Assembly (NCBI GenBank): GCA_016801885.1
Contig: CM028900.1
Coordinates: 19,114,972 to 19,178,971, forward strand
DNA length: 64,000 bases
Source: Toxotes chatareus
Lineage: Eukaryota > Chordata > Actinopteri > Toxotidae
Direction: 5' to 3'
The notes below the pieces were generated by a model. That model did no database searches. It had not been told where the DNA came from and saw only the letters and a list, made by a program, of their open reading frames with translations. Position 1 is the first letter of the stretch; each line of letters starts with the position of its first letter. The translations under genes and the position numbers were made by a program. Below are positions 1 to 13,256 of this stretch, piece after piece.

Positions 1-1088
1 TGTCTTAGTTCTGATTTGTGACTAAATAAATTTTGATAAGAAAATAATGAATCTGTTTAATTTCACCATCTGTAAAACAATATAAGGATATTTTCCATCT
101 CTTTTTCACACAGAGCAGGCAAAGATAAAAGGGTGGAGTGAGCTGTTGGTGCTTGGAAGAGAGTGGCTGCTGCCTTCACCTACTCATGGAAAAAGATAAA
201 AAGAGCTGTCTGCTACTCAAGAAGAACATCACCTGCCCCCACACAAGCTGGCGACAGTCTCCCACCAGCCGGGGATCTCATCAGATGATTGGAAGGGAGC
301 TGGAGAAACACGGGGCCATCTCACAAGTGCTAAGTGCTGACAAGAAGACCCGGCACTCAGTGTGTTGAATCCATGAATGAGGCCTTGACTCTACAGGTAG
401 AGCAAAGTGTTTCCACCTGACAGTGTGCTGTCAGAGGTAAGGAGCCAGAAGCAGAGGGAAGTGCTGCTGCAGCTCCACCTACACTGAAGAAGCAGCAGAA
501 GCCACTGGAGAGTTTCTATAAATTGCACACTTTTTAGTATGGCTTGAAGGCTGTGAGGATTTATGTTGATTTATCTTGACAATATTTTAAGATTTTAGTT
601 TATTTTTGTATATTTTGTTTATTAAAATTAAATTGCACTTTTCAGCCCATTCAATTTGTGATTTTTATTGTGTTCTGGATGATGAAAATCAGAATTGTGT
701 AAGCCCATCATTCCCTGGTTCCTTGGTCTCTTAAAGTGAACACTGTCAGGCTGCACAGTGTTCGAAGAACAACTGCATTTAGCCTTTAGCTTTTGGCTTT
801 TCAAGCAGAATGTATATGAGGTCACTCATCCTGCTACTTCTTATTCTCAGATTCTTTTCACAAGCCACAATGTTGTGTCAATTTGAGTAATTTCTAATTA
901 CAATGTAATCCCTAAAGTCCTTTTTTTCTCTTCACTTTGAACTTTGTTTTATGTGGTGCCACTTTAACTTCGTCTGATCTATCTCTGCACATCCAGGTGT
1001 CTTTTGAATGATACCACCCACCTTCTTCTTTGCATTGCTTCTTACATCTCTAACTTCACCATCTCCTCTCTGTTTGTGCCAACTGCAG
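1..1088. other. Intron of pth2r, left edge of window
   Basis: Intronic by position. It contains a comparatively GC-rich patch at about 110-520 with an open frame at 138-368 (+). The stretch 540-630 after it is A/T rich and resembles a 3' untranslated tail. I do not recognise the patch; it could be an old retrocopy or repeat fragment. No pth2r exon was found: the expected TM3-TM4 coding sequence is absent, so it must lie further left. Confidence 0.6.
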
Positions 1089-2699
1089 ATGTTGGGAGTT
1101 AAGTGCTCGTAACATCAAGTGGATCTACCAGGTTCCCATCTTGACAGCCATTGGGGTAAGTCTGAGTGTGAAATACAGAGTTTGCTATTTGATATCTCTA
1201 AGTGTGAATGCAGCTCAAGATGTTTGCAGCTGTTACTGATTGCTGAAGAAATAATGAACTGCTTTTGAACAGGGCCAGTCCTCTTTTGCTAAGGTGTGTG
1301 ACTCTAAACTTCCCACCCTCACTCAAAATGATATATTGCAAACAGGAGGTGAAGAGTATTGAAATGGATATGGATGAAATACATGTACCCTTGCATATCC
1401 TATTACAGCCCTCTCCATGACTTAGCTTATGTTTGCTGACACCACAGAAAGCTCACCAACGTCAAGCATCACACCATTCTCATTATTTTGAGTTGTATCT
1501 ATTAGTATTACTCCGTATCACAGCAGGAACGCTCCATAACATTTTTGAATTAATGCGAATTTAGCAGCATGGTGTTTTATTATAGCATTTAGTTTAGAGC
1601 AGGGGAAAGTCTAGTTAAGGAAAAGGAGCTTAAGGTGCCTTCTGATTTGATTTGTAGAACTAAATTTAACTGGGTAGAGTTCATGTAAGTAGCTGAGTCA
1701 TTTTATTCTTCATGGTATAAGTGGGCAGTCAGCCCATGCCTTACAGTGATTTGCACTAGTGGGAAACAACCTACCAGTGATCCTAAGCATGATGACTGAA
1801 GAGTCTTAAAGGGAAATTACAGCACATTTCACCCTGGCATAATCCCTATAAATGTGGCTATTTTAAATCTATGTCAATGTAACTTCGCACTTGACTTTTG
1901 CACTTTTGAGCAGGTACAGTTTCACAATTCTATGGCACTGTAATTTAAATTTAGCCTACAAATTTACTTCCCACATAGATTAGATCTACAAATGAGTCAA
2001 TTTCTTTAGTTCTCCAATTAAAAAAATGTCTGCTAACATACCTATCTCCAGTGGCCTAATACAATGGTACTGCAGCAAAAACAACAAAAAATCTGACTTA
2101 TCTTCACACAGCAATGATACAGCATTGTTGGTTATGACTAAGTCACAGTGAGTGATCTTACCTGGCACCCTGCAGCTCCACCTGCCTCTCCTGTTGTCTA
2201 CATGTTCCTATTAAAATAAAACAACAGTGTTTATTGATGTTGGGTCACACACACTGTAATCCCTCACACAAAGTAGCACTTTACGTGTTGTTACCTTTTT
2301 CTGAGTGTTCGGTCCAGGCAACATTGTTCTTTTCTTCAAGTTGATTTTGGTGACATGAAGTCTGTAGGATGTTTTTTCAGTAACATCTCTGCATCACTTC
2401 TAACACGGAACAAGTCTGAATTTAAGTCAGATTCATGTAAAAGGCTGCATGATTAACCTGAGGCACATGCAAACACAGAGTTAAACCATGTTCAGGCAAA
2501 CATGAGAGAAATGCAAACTAGAACCTGAGTCTGGCTGTAGTGTCAGTCCCACATTGGTGAACTGAACAAACTGGTGGAGACTGCAGTGTGGACCCAGGGT
2601 ATATATACTGCAGGAGCCTGATGAGTGGACGGATAACAGGTGCACAGATGGATTGGCCACAGGAGGGAACGGATCGCTTCACCCAGACAAACACACACG

Positions 2700-2741
<42 letters not shown>

Positions 2742-5700
2742 CAAACAGGGGATAAAAAAAAAACAAAAAACAAAAAACAAAAAACAGAAGAGGGGGAAAA
2801 CAGCACTAGGAAGGAGGGAGAGGTACAGTCGATACCATGACAGAGTTACAATAACAGTCTGATCAACAGTGTCCCTGTAGTGTGTTCATCCATATCAGCT
2901 GCATATGTGCATTTTAAGGTGCTTGAGGGCAAAAATGAAAAACAATATCAGCTTTAAATCCATATCAGTGGGCAGCAGCATAAACGACCTGTTCCCTCTG
3001 AGTCTTTTTTCTTTGTGTTTCCTGTGCTCTTACTCTCAGATTCTTTTTGGTGCCTTCTTTCCATAACCTGCTCCTTCACTCTCATCTCCTCTTGTCTCTC
3101 TGTCCTCTGTTCTTTCTGTTCACTTCTCCCACCATCCTCTTTGCAGTTGTGACTTTGTTGGTCACACGTTCTGTGTGTCCATTACTGTAGGAAAAAAAAA
3201 TGTGATTTTTAAAACTGCAGTACAACATTGAATGGATGTAACAGCAAACTGACCAAACCCACACATTTTTAAGGAATACAAAACTATGCGAAAATAGCTC
3301 AATGCCAATCATACTAGCTGCCACAAAATAGACAATTATGAACAGCGTCCCTGCAGTATTTCCTCCAACGAGACAAGCGAACACATTTCTTCAGGTAGTG
3401 ACAAGTAAAACAGATGTGTTTGCGTGTTTTATGTGTGTATATGTGTTTATGAAGAAATCCACTGTATATTCAACACCTGCACAAGACCAGGGCATAGCCG
3501 ACTGAATCAAAAACCATGTAAGCTCAATTAACGCCAAGAAAGGAAAGTAACCTCGGAGCTGTTTGAACATGCATGTCTTTAATGATCTGCTGGTTGTTCT
3601 ACAAAGGGAAGAGCAGCACAGATAAGAAGTGATGAGATACACTAACAAAGAAACTGAGAGGAGCAGGGAAGACAACTCATTAAAGAGGCTGAGTCTGAAT
3701 TTCCTTGTCTGACATTATGCAAATGAGAACGTTGTTTTCCTTCGGCTAAATATGCATAGATACCATAGGAATTTTTAAACTGGATACTGTAAATGCAGAG
3801 ATTTAGTTCAGACAACACTCTATAGATGCATCAGGTGAATAATTTAATTACTTATTGTGATATCAGCACACAGAAAGTGTATTTTAATGCCATCAAATGT
3901 GTTCAGTGATGAATACAGCATGTACAACATGCTCATTCTCTCATCTCTGCTTATATTCCTCTTATTCAGATTCAACTGAATGGCATGCAGCAGGAGCATT
4001 TGTTGCAAATGCAAACCATGAAGATAAATAAGGATTAACAGCAAGCCTCCCTCTCGCCGTCTTTCAGGATGGGATATAAATCAACACAAATTAAGGAAAG
4101 GGAAGATAAAGAGAGGCCTTTCGTTCACGCAGTGTCTTGCTGTGAGGACGACAAAAGCTCTGACTTAATGATCAGACTACTCCAAAATTTCAGATTTGCT
4201 GAAAGAAATGTTCTGACTTGAGTGGTCTGCTGCATGAGCTCTGTGGCCTCATAGGACGTGATGTTTTTATCTCTTGTTCAGTATACTACTGCCCTCAGTG
4301 AAGGTACACACACACAGAGACAGGCAATTTAAAATGGATTACTATCACATAAATTATATGCCAAACACATGTCACTTCGTGTTACATTAACAAATATTAG
4401 AAGAGACATCTCATAAACCTGATGTGTCGGGTGTCAAGTGTGTGTTTTGATTTTATTTACAGACGTGATCATTCCACATGGTGCTGTATTGTAGCTACTT
4501 TTTCATCTCATTGCACAAAGTCACATATTTTCTGGGTTTTCAGGGTGAGAGTGCACATTCTCATTACTGTGTACTCCAATTACAGGTCATACATTTCCTT
4601 CTTGATGCTGTCAAAGAAGGTCAGAATAGTTCTTTTTTTTTTTATTTCTGTCTGTTTATTTATTTACGATAATAATGAAGGAAACATGAGGAGTAGATTA
4701 AAAGTAAACAGACAATCTCTGACACTTGTCAAATGTATGCGAGTGCAGAGGAGCCCTGGATTTAAGCAAAATGCTTAAAATCAGACACACTCTTTCATGT
4801 CTGGATTACATACAGATGGATTATATCTGCATACAGAGTACTGTTAGTCTTGGCATGTTGTATGTGTATTCTGGAGCTGTATTCTTTGCTGTTTTCTGGT
4901 TCAGGCTCATCCAAGTGGCACACAGGATTGAAAGGATGATGTAGATTCAAGGGTTCAGGTCTTTGGCTGCTGAAAACATAAGCTTCAATTTGCATCTTTC
5001 AAATTATTTTGCCCCAGTCTCATTAAAGTCTCTGAGAATAAATCCCAGAACTTGGCAAAACAGGGCATGTGTGTAAGTTGTTTTTTTTTTCTTTTCTCCA
5101 CTATAGCTGTCCTCAAAATTCAGCCACTCTATACTTATTTTATCTGCACTTGTGATGCTTAGTTCTGCAGCAAATTAAGTGTTTCCTAGAAAGTTAGATA
5201 CACTGTGCTGGTATAGTTATTAATATTAATTGCTATTGCTAGATAAACTCAATTCTAGCTTACAGTCTGTATGGTGGAGGATAGTAGAACACTATAACTG
5301 CCCTTTAATTGGAAACACAGTCCATGTTTTTCTAGTGAGAACTGTTCGATCAGTTTGTCAGTTCACACAGGTTTTTGTGTAACAAGATGAATGACTTTTC
5401 ATTCCATGGTGTGAAAGTAAATCACATCATTATATAATGAATCTCCCAGTTTTTGGCTGGACCTCAGCAGCTGGGCCAGTCCTATAAATGCTAATGTCTG
5501 TCGCTGATTGACTGACTGACTGAGTGATGTCACACCACTGGTCCACTGGCCTAGTAATGGAGTTTCCCCATTGACCGTTGTTCATTCAAAATGAATTGGT
5601 GCAAAAAGTTTCTATTATGCCATCAGGGGGTGTGTACAGGCAGTGTTGCCAACTTAGCGCCTTTGTCACTGGATTTACCAGCTTTTCTGCAAATTGTTTT

Positions 5701-6709
5701 CAAAAAAGTACGTAGCAACAAATCTAGTGACTTTCTGGACAAACCTTAGCTACTTTCTGTAGAAGACATTTGCCAATTTGGCCCAGGGAGCATTTCCCTC
5801 CACAGACACACCACTCTATACATCTTTCATTTGACTGCTTTGCAGCTGACACAGATGTGAATGAGCTTCTAACTTTCTCTGTGAGTGATCATTTTACAAG
5901 TAAACATAGCTGAAATCACAGCACAGCCATTGTTTATAACTCATGTGTGGTGATTTTGTCAGATGACGTGGTTACAACAAAAATAAATAAAAATAACATG
6001 TAGCGAGGCCACTGACATTTACAGCACAAATTAAGAATTTTCTATCTCTTTTCTTCTGTTTCAGCTCAACTTTGTCTTGTTTGTGAACATTGTGCGAGTC
6101 CTGGCCACTAAAATTCGAGAGACAAATGCAGGCAGATACGACACCAGGAAACAGTACAGGTTTGTAATTAACGGACTGTATTTATAACACCAGCCATTCA
6201 TTTTATGTCCAGGGTAAGAGTTTGTTATAAATCTTGTGCTGATCACACAATACAGCCATTGCCATCAATCTGTATTCACTGTACATTTAGGCTGTCAAGT
6301 GCCTCTGTGAATATGAAATCCTATAGTTCACCTTGATTGACAGATAGCATTTAGCATTTCAATTAAATCACTGAACCAAAAACAACAATGTTGAGTTCAA
6401 TACTTTCTACCCTCCTTACCCTGTGTGTGGCTCTCAGCATCAAGCCCATTCTTGTGAATGTACAGTAGTTGTGCTTCATTAACATGTTCAACATCTACTT
6501 TTTGTGTGCTAATCAAATTAGATGTCAAATTAGATTAGGCTAACTCATTTGTACATACAGTAAACATGTGGAGTTCATGCAAATGAGTAAATGCACACAC
6601 ATTCAGACCCATAACCTTAACCAGGACCTCAGAAATGACTTTGGTCCCCACGAGGACTACTGGTCCTGACAAGGTCCATGTTTATACTGGAAAAGGTAAC
6701 AAAAATGTG

Positions 6710-6770
<61 letters not shown>

Positions 6771-9700
6771 TAGCATTTTCACATCTGCAATTATCACTAT
6801 AATTCTCCCCTGCTCATGCTGGCATCAATGTGTCAGATAAAAACAATATAATTACAGTGAATTATCCAGGAAGAGTGCTGTTTCAAATGCTGTGAGCGAG
6901 GTTGTTTTGTATAGATGAGCAGGCTGTTAGTCGGAAAAGATGATAGTGATCAGGTGCAGTAAACTGGAAGCCATGATGAAAGATGAATGAAAGCCAAATG
7001 CAGCACATTTCATACATACTGAAAAACCCAAGTGATGCAAGGGTACCACAAAAAAAGACAGGAACAGGAACCAGTTGAGCAACAGTAGGTGAGACTGAGA
7101 TTGATGTTGATTAAATCTGATAAGTTAAAGCAACAATTGTGGTTCATTACAACTTGTGTTTTATTATCCCAGTTATCATCACTTCCAACAGATGTGATAA
7201 CACTGTACTCACCAAAGTAATTGCTGAAGTCAGCGGAGTAACAAACATGATTGTTGAGATGATCGTAGAAGATATTCTGGAGGAGAAGCAGACACAGTGA
7301 CCTCTGGCTTCAAACTCTGATCTAATGTGTGTACACATTTAGTGACCATGATTGTAGAAGTTGTGTTTTCCAGTTGTATGACATTTTACATATTGTGACC
7401 TAAACTATTGTAAAAACTATATTTTACAAACTATTTTTCATTTACAAAGATATATAATTGTATGGTTATCCATGCACATAGCATGAATAAATCACTTAAT
7501 TGGGTAATTAGAAAAAGTCAAACTAACAAAACCCTGAATTGAATTTTAACTACAAATTATTTAGCACGGATTCTGTGGAAGCAAGGCAAACAACTAAGGA
7601 GACAAACACTAGAGAGACAAAATGTATGCAGGTATTCAGTATTATGGTTTGGTCAAAATAATGCTTCCATTACAATAATCTGTCAACTTGAAGGGAATAA
7701 AAGACAAATCAGTTTCCTCTCCTGACAGGAGAGTTTCACCAATATATCTATAAAGGTAGCTAAGATTTTCTGCAATTCTGTTCAGTGACTGGAGGCAAAC
7801 AGTTTAAATTCCCAGGAGAGTTTGATTAGATGCATCAGGCTGAAAACACTGAACTGGGAGCTGAAATCCTCAACTCCTCATATGTAAGGAAGTGTAGATA
7901 TTTCAGCTCTTTCTGTAGACAAAAGAAAAAAAAAAAAAACATACTGCTTTTCCAACAAGGAATCTTCACCTCTGTCAGGTTGATTGCATGCCCCGAGCTG
8001 CTGCTAAGATACAGTCCAGATGGTCTTCATGAATTAAAAAGAGGAAATGAAGCCCAGTGTGTTATTTTCTCAGGAGGCTCAGGGCTGTCTGAGTCTTCGC
8101 TGTGTTTCGTTGGTTGGCTGTGTGGCATTGGCACTGAGATATGTGTTTGAACATGAGGGAGATGTATGCAGACGCATGTAAATCAGCCAGCTAGGGATAA
8201 GTTAAGTTTACCATTTACTTGAAAGGAACACTGTATACCTGTAACACACCTCCTCCAGTGTGCTGCTATCTGGATGTTGGATTGAAAGTAGCTTCTGTCT
8301 ATAGTGAATGCTGTTATTATGAAAATGTATTTTTCTTGTTTGCAAGGGCTGCAAAGTCTTTCACATCTAGGAAGCACAGCTGTGGAGCAAAGCTCACAAA
8401 GTAGAACATAATGCTGAATAGGATTACAAAACTAAAAGTCAAAGCACTGAAGATGCTACAACTAAAAATATGTCTCCATCAGGAAATAGTCCCTGGAGAA
8501 AAGATGATTTTACAGAACAAATTCAAACATCTGTCACTTCTTGGATTTAGATGTGGTAGTTAGCTGATTGGAGTCTGACTGAAATCAGCAAAATATGAAA
8601 AACACAGTTATGTGCTTAGAGAAACTGAGACCCAGAGTTTGTTTTCAGGATTTATATTACAGGTTCCCCTAATGTTAAATGTTAAACAGTGGGCCTTAAA
8701 AACTCTTCATGCACTTCAGTCTTGCGAGTGTAGTAGTTACAGAGCTCATGAGGCAGAGTAAATTCTTTTCAAATGAATATTCCATCAAGGACAAAGCTGA
8801 AATCTTTCTCCATACTTCTGTGTCTAAGCAAGGGGACTCATCTCAGTCTGTGGGAGGAAATCATTACAAATCTCAATATCTGGAGAATTAAAAGGCATTA
8901 ACCTGGAATACATTAGCTGCTGATTTGTCTACCTCCAGTAAACATGGTTGCTTTGATTCAGTTTTATGATAAATTACAATTACTGTGTATTCTGGTAACA
9001 CCATCAGTCATGGACATTCAGGGATTCATCCCTGGACAATGGTTTATAATAAACTGGATTGTAAAAAGGGAATTTTTAGTGTTTACTAATCTACAGCATT
9101 TGTCAACGATTATAACTCCTCCTATGAAAACACATTTTATTTAATTACACCAATTTCCATTTACGGATGCCAACAGGAGACTTTGGTTATAATATAATAT
9201 TATAATAAACTCTTGTATCTGCCTACAACTACATTATACATGTGCTATTTTACTTACTTTAATTATTCAATAATTATTAATCTTAATCTAAAGCAATTGG
9301 ACTGTTCTTTGTATAAACATATATACTTATGTGTATGTGTTTATGTGTGTTTCCACAGGAAACTGGCAAAGTCCACCCTGGTGCTGGTGCTGGTGTTTGG
9401 GATCCACTACATCGTTTTTGTGGGGATGCCTCATACATTTGAGGGGCTGAGTTGGGAGATCCGCATGTACTGTGAGCTGTTCTTCAACTCATTTCAGGTG
9501 CTTTGTTTTCTTTTCACTTATGTAATGTGTTATGAACTCTTTACACAAGAGTGAACTCACTTTTTGCTCTTAAACACCCAGCAGTTAGTCACACAAGAAT
9601 GGGCCAGCTCAAGGTTGGTTATCATGCATTCATATATCTCATTAATATCATTTCTTATATATTATTTTACTGTAGTGGCAGATTAAGGGGCTGTACAAGA

Positions 9701-10655
9701 ATTTTGGTGTCAACATGTTAACAGCTAATAGTCACACGGACCGTTGGTCATTGGTCATCTGAAGTAAAATTCAGAACTAATCCTACAGTAGGCCTACCAG
9801 GGCAGCAGATTAGTTGGCTTGCACTCTTTTGCCAAAATTGTAGGCACTTCTTGTGTCGTATTTTTTATTATTTTTTTCAGGTCAGGTCAGGTTGTAACTG
9901 AGCATGGCCCAATTTCCCAGAAATGATCAGTTTTAGAGGTTTGAAAAACACATTAAACTGCTCTTAAATGCATTTCCTAAACATACCTGCTGTATGTTAA
10001 TGTGTGCTGACATGTGAGCTCCTTAATGTTGGCTGCTAAAGGGGACGCTCAGTGCACTTAAAATTAATGCTGAAATGAGTAGAAAAATTGTACTGCACCA
10101 CCTGATGAGCCAAAACATACAAAAAAACAAAAACATAAAACCCTAAGCTATATCACTCCACCCACCTCAGCATGAGCAGGTTTGTTTGAAACCACAATTT
10201 TACCAAACAGATGCAGCTTCAAAAACATGGGATGTGCCTGTTGAGAATGGTCTTGCACCTGTATGTAAAAAACAGATTAAAAATAGATCTTAACGTGCTA
10301 TTGTCTACTATGTCTACTACTGTTTCAAAATTAAACATAGTTTGAATAATCAAAATTTCACCCCGAACTTCCATTACAGGAGTCCATTGCTTTGCAGACC
10401 CCATCTAGTTTCAATCATGACCACCGTTACAGAGAATCACAATGCTGGTAAACCCAGGGAATCTATTACACAAGTAATTATAAGTTATGGAATAAGTCAA
10501 ATGGAAGTGGACCCTTGAAATTTGAACAAACCAGTTGGCACAGTAAGCCTGAAACTTCAGGGACCCTGGTGTTCTCCTGCCTTTAGGCAGCTGCACGTGT
10601 TAGTAATAAAGCCTTGACAATGAGGCATTTGTGCTTTCAATCATTAGTATGTGTT

Positions 10656-10725
<70 letters not shown>

Positions 10726-13256
10726 TGCCGTAATTTCAGTCACAGCTTTCATCTTCCTGCAGGTCTTCTTATAAAAATGTACAGTACCTAAGTGTTTTTA
10801 TTACATGCATAAGTAGTATGAAACTATGCAGGGTTTTTCAAGAAAGTGGAATTCATCAAGAATCATATCTTTTTTTAGGCTACTTTTCAGTCATTATTTT
10901 CATATTAATATTTGCTTCTCCTGTAAAATTAAAACTCTACTAGAACACCAAGGTATTTAAATCTAATTTAAAAAAGGACCAGTTAGGGGCCTCAAAGAAG
11001 GATTGAACTGTAATGAGACGTTATTTTTATTAAATGACTGTGAAGATGAAATTTTCTGGCAGATGCTCTTCTTTTAGAGTACTTGAGTGATTTATCTCCA
11101 CAGAGATTCATTGCCTGGTTGATTATCACCAGCCAAAATGTGCACATTTTGGCTGGTGATAATCATACCCACATATGTAGATATAACAGATATGTACATA
11201 GACACAGAAATTCTCATCTTTCCATAATCCATTACTTTCATAAAGACACTAAGTCTTTAATGGGAAGCAGGAACACATGACAAAGCAGGTCAGAACAGAA
11301 GCAGCCAGAGAAATGTGGTCTCTCTTTCTCTTTTTCGGCTGAACCGCAACATCAGGGCCGGTCCTACAAGTAACAGTGTCTATCGTTGACTTACTGACTG
11401 ACTGAGTGATGAAGTTATACCATTAGTCAGTCAGCCTAGTGTTGGAGTTTCCCGAATTTGCTGCAGCTCTTTCAAAATAAATTGGTGCAAACAGTTTCTA
11501 ATACGTCATCAGTGTGTGGTGATTTTGTCAGATAATGTCTTGTTTATTTACTTGATAATTATTCTTTGAAGCAAAGAGGTGTGCACTGGTGACCTGGAAC
11601 ATCCTAATCATCTTTACTTGCTAGTGTACTAGCAAGTAAAGATGTATTATACTCAGCTAAGAATGACATTTGATAAATGCATATTGGTTTTAACTTGACC
11701 TCCACTGTGATCTGAGCTAACAACTTATATGTCAACTTATATCTCTTCTTTTCAGGGTTTCTTTGTGTCCATTATCTATTGCTACTGCAACGGTGAGGTG
11801 AGTGGATACTTTTTTTTCTAACAACACACAGAAGAAGCTCAAACAATGCACAATTAAAGCAAATAAAAATAAAAATAAAAATAAAAATTTTGCTTAGTAA
11901 ATACTAAAAACAAACTTCAGTATGGTTTCAAATTGCAATAACCACTAAACCAGAATTTCTGCCTCACGGTTGTATGCCTCCACCACTCTCCTTAATGGTG
12001 TCTTATGGTAATGTACTTTGGAAGTTTGGTGCATGGGCAAAATCCCTCAAGGCGTTGAGGGAGGTAATTTCTTCAAATTCGGTACAAATGTTCATTTGAA
12101 CACAGGGATGAAGTGATTAGATTTTGTTGGTTAAAGGGCAAAGTTACTGTGACCTCACAAAACACGTGTTGGCCATTACTCAAGAAATGCATTTGACATA
12201 TTTTATTAAATACCTTCAAAGTCTCCATATAACAGTCTGAACAGACATAGAAGTGAACGGCATACAGCCGTGAGGCAGTAGTTCTAGTGTGAATTCTTAA
12301 CCTCTCAAATGAAAAATGATAAAAAGTGCTGTCGTGACATTAGTCATTCTCTCTGATTGTCTCCCTCTACTGTCTCATACACTTTGTATTCAGCACTCTC
12401 ACTCTCACTCTCTTCATTGTATCCTTTCTTTTCATCCTCCAGCACCTTTTGGTGTGACTGCAATTCAAACATCTCAAATAGAAAACGAAACAAAAAAGAT
12501 TCTTATTTTCTGCTGAATCAAAGCTCGAGAAAGCACAACTTTCTTGTTAACACTCAACCAACTGGAGGGTCGCAGCCAAAGCAAAGAATTAACACACTAC
12601 TCTGTAGCTCTTTGCAGCTTTAATACATTGATACACTGTCACCCCACACATTGTGGTTAGTTGAATCTTGCACTTTCTTCAGCCTAGAAAACCTATAGAA
12701 AACTGTAGATGACTGTGTCCATCAAACAAGCTCAGGCAAAATGAGTGTTTGCTACATGCCATAGAATTAAGTGAGAAAATAAACATGTTAGGGAAAACTG
12801 AGATCTACCAAAATAATAACCCTATTCTGCAGTGATAATTTTATAAGTTTGTCCCTCCCACCCCCACAGGTCCAGACGGAGATAAAGAAAACATGGACAC
12901 GCTGGAACCTGGCCTTGGAGTGGGAGGGCCCAGTGGTCTGCGGCCGCTACCGTTATAGCTCTGTGGTTGTGGGCCTCAACAACAACAGCACCAGCAGCCA
13001 GTCCCACCTGGCTGGGGGTGGGTCTTCCACACGGTCCACCACACTTGTTTCAAGCCGTGGTTATAGGAGCACGAGTACCCCTGTGATCAGCATGCACGCC
13101 ACTCTCCCAGGTTACGTGATCAGTAACTCAGACCCATCCATACCTGAAGAACCTGAGGACAGTGGCCCCAAGCAGGTGGACGATATCTCACTGAAGGAAA
13201 ATCTGCCCGTTCTAAATACGAGTGCAACAGCTGAGGATGAGGAGGAAACACTGTAG
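1089..13256 (+). CDS. pth2r: Parathyroid hormone 2 receptor, 3' part (five last coding exons)
   Basis: Class B (secretin family) GPCR of the plasma membrane that binds PTH-family peptides (TIP39/PTH2 type) and signals mainly through Gs. The exons I place are 1089-1155, 6065-6159, 9359-9497, 11756-11797 and 12870-13256; all have AG/GT borders and matching phases, giving 242 codons plus the stop at 13254-13256. They encode TM5 ([28 protein letters not shown]), the third intracellular loop ([18 protein letters not shown]), TM6 ([20 protein letters not shown]), TM7 ([21 protein letters not shown]), the class B NGEVQ motif and a 120-residue serine-rich cytoplasmic tail. TM6 and the [14 protein letters not shown] stretch fit PTH2R better than PTH1R/PTH3R as I know them. 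The first base of the first exon completes a codon from an exon outside the window; I found no further exon in 1-1088. Confidence 0.93.
2690..2741. repeat. Compound microsatellite (CA)n(GA)n
   Basis: A run of alternating A and C, with one GC interruption, passes directly into alternating A and G. An A-rich stretch with repeated CAAAAAA units follows to about 2786. The short open frames across it are artefacts of low complexity. Confidence 0.95.
5450..5970. repeat. Dispersed repeat, long copy
   Basis: This stretch matches 11331-11540 in the same orientation. Shared blocks include a GACTGACTGACTGAGTGATG run, GGAGTTTCCC, AATTGGTGCAAA and TGTGTGGTGATTTTGTCAGA. The copy here carries about 318 extra bases (roughly 5627-5944), including CAGTGTTGCCAACTTAGCG, which the other copy lacks. 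No coding capacity is visible. It is probably a non-autonomous DNA element; the family is not identified. Confidence 0.6.
6160..9358. other. pth2r intron without identifiable coding sequence
   Basis: About 3.2 kb of AT-rich intron. It holds a degenerate dispersed repeat leading into a CA microsatellite (6590-6768). I see no exon or RNA gene in the rest. Confidence 0.7.
6590..6768. repeat. Degenerate dispersed repeat ending in a (CA)n tract
   Basis: The stretch beginning around CATAACCTTAACCAGGACC and continuing with GTCCCCACGAGGAC and GGTCCTGACAAGG resembles a repeat often seen next to CA tracts in fish introns. It runs into an uninterrupted AC tract at 6713-6768, about 28 units. The family assignment is from memory only. 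Confidence 0.55.
10661..10721. repeat. (GT)n microsatellite
   Basis: About 30 uninterrupted GT units in a pth2r intron, preceded by an imperfect GT-rich lead-in from about 10649. Confidence 0.97.
11121..11164. repeat. Perfect 44-bp palindrome
   Basis: The left arm GATTATCACCAGCCAAAATGTG is followed immediately by its exact reverse complement, with no spacer and no mismatch over 22 base pairs. Such a sequence could extrude as a cruciform or fold as an RNA hairpin in the pre-mRNA. It may be an inverted duplication scar. No protein-coding role is visible. Confidence 0.95.
11331..11540. repeat. Dispersed repeat, short copy
   Basis: Same repeat as 5450-5970, with the internal ~318-base segment absent. 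The junction falls at the shared trinucleotide-rich CATCAG/TGTGTGG position. The two copies differ by many substitutions, so neither is recent. Confidence 0.6.
11609..11644. repeat. Inverted repeat hairpin, 17-bp arms
   Basis: CATCTTTACTTGCTAGT and its exact reverse complement are separated by two bases (GT). It lies about 70 bp right of the short dispersed-repeat copy and about 445 bp right of the 44-bp palindrome. Confidence 0.93.
11798..12869. other. Last pth2r intron
   Basis: About 1.1 kb between the 42-bp TM7 exon and the last coding exon. It carries an (AAAAT)n run at about 11861-11887. The acceptor is a pyrimidine tract followed by CACAG at 12869. Nothing else is recognised. Confidence 0.75.

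Larger units (their letters stand above)
1156..6064. other. Large pth2r intron with simple repeats and a dispersed repeat
   Basis: About 4.9 kb between two receptor exons. It contains the CA/GA microsatellite near 2690 and most of a dispersed repeat copy (about 5450-5970). Apart from these it is AT-rich unique-looking sequence in which I see no conserved coding frame. Confidence 0.7.
9498..11755. other. pth2r intron with (GT)n tract, palindromes and repeat copy
   Basis: About 2.3 kb of intron between the TM6 exon and the short TM7 exon. It contains the GT microsatellite at 10661-10721, a 44-bp palindrome at 11121-11164, the short dispersed repeat copy at 11331-11540 and a hairpin at 11609-11644. 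No exon is seen in the remainder. Confidence 0.7.

Noticed and set aside
2518..2862. Overlapping open frames across the CA/GA tract
   Set aside because: They translate simple repeats on both strands; low-complexity artefacts.
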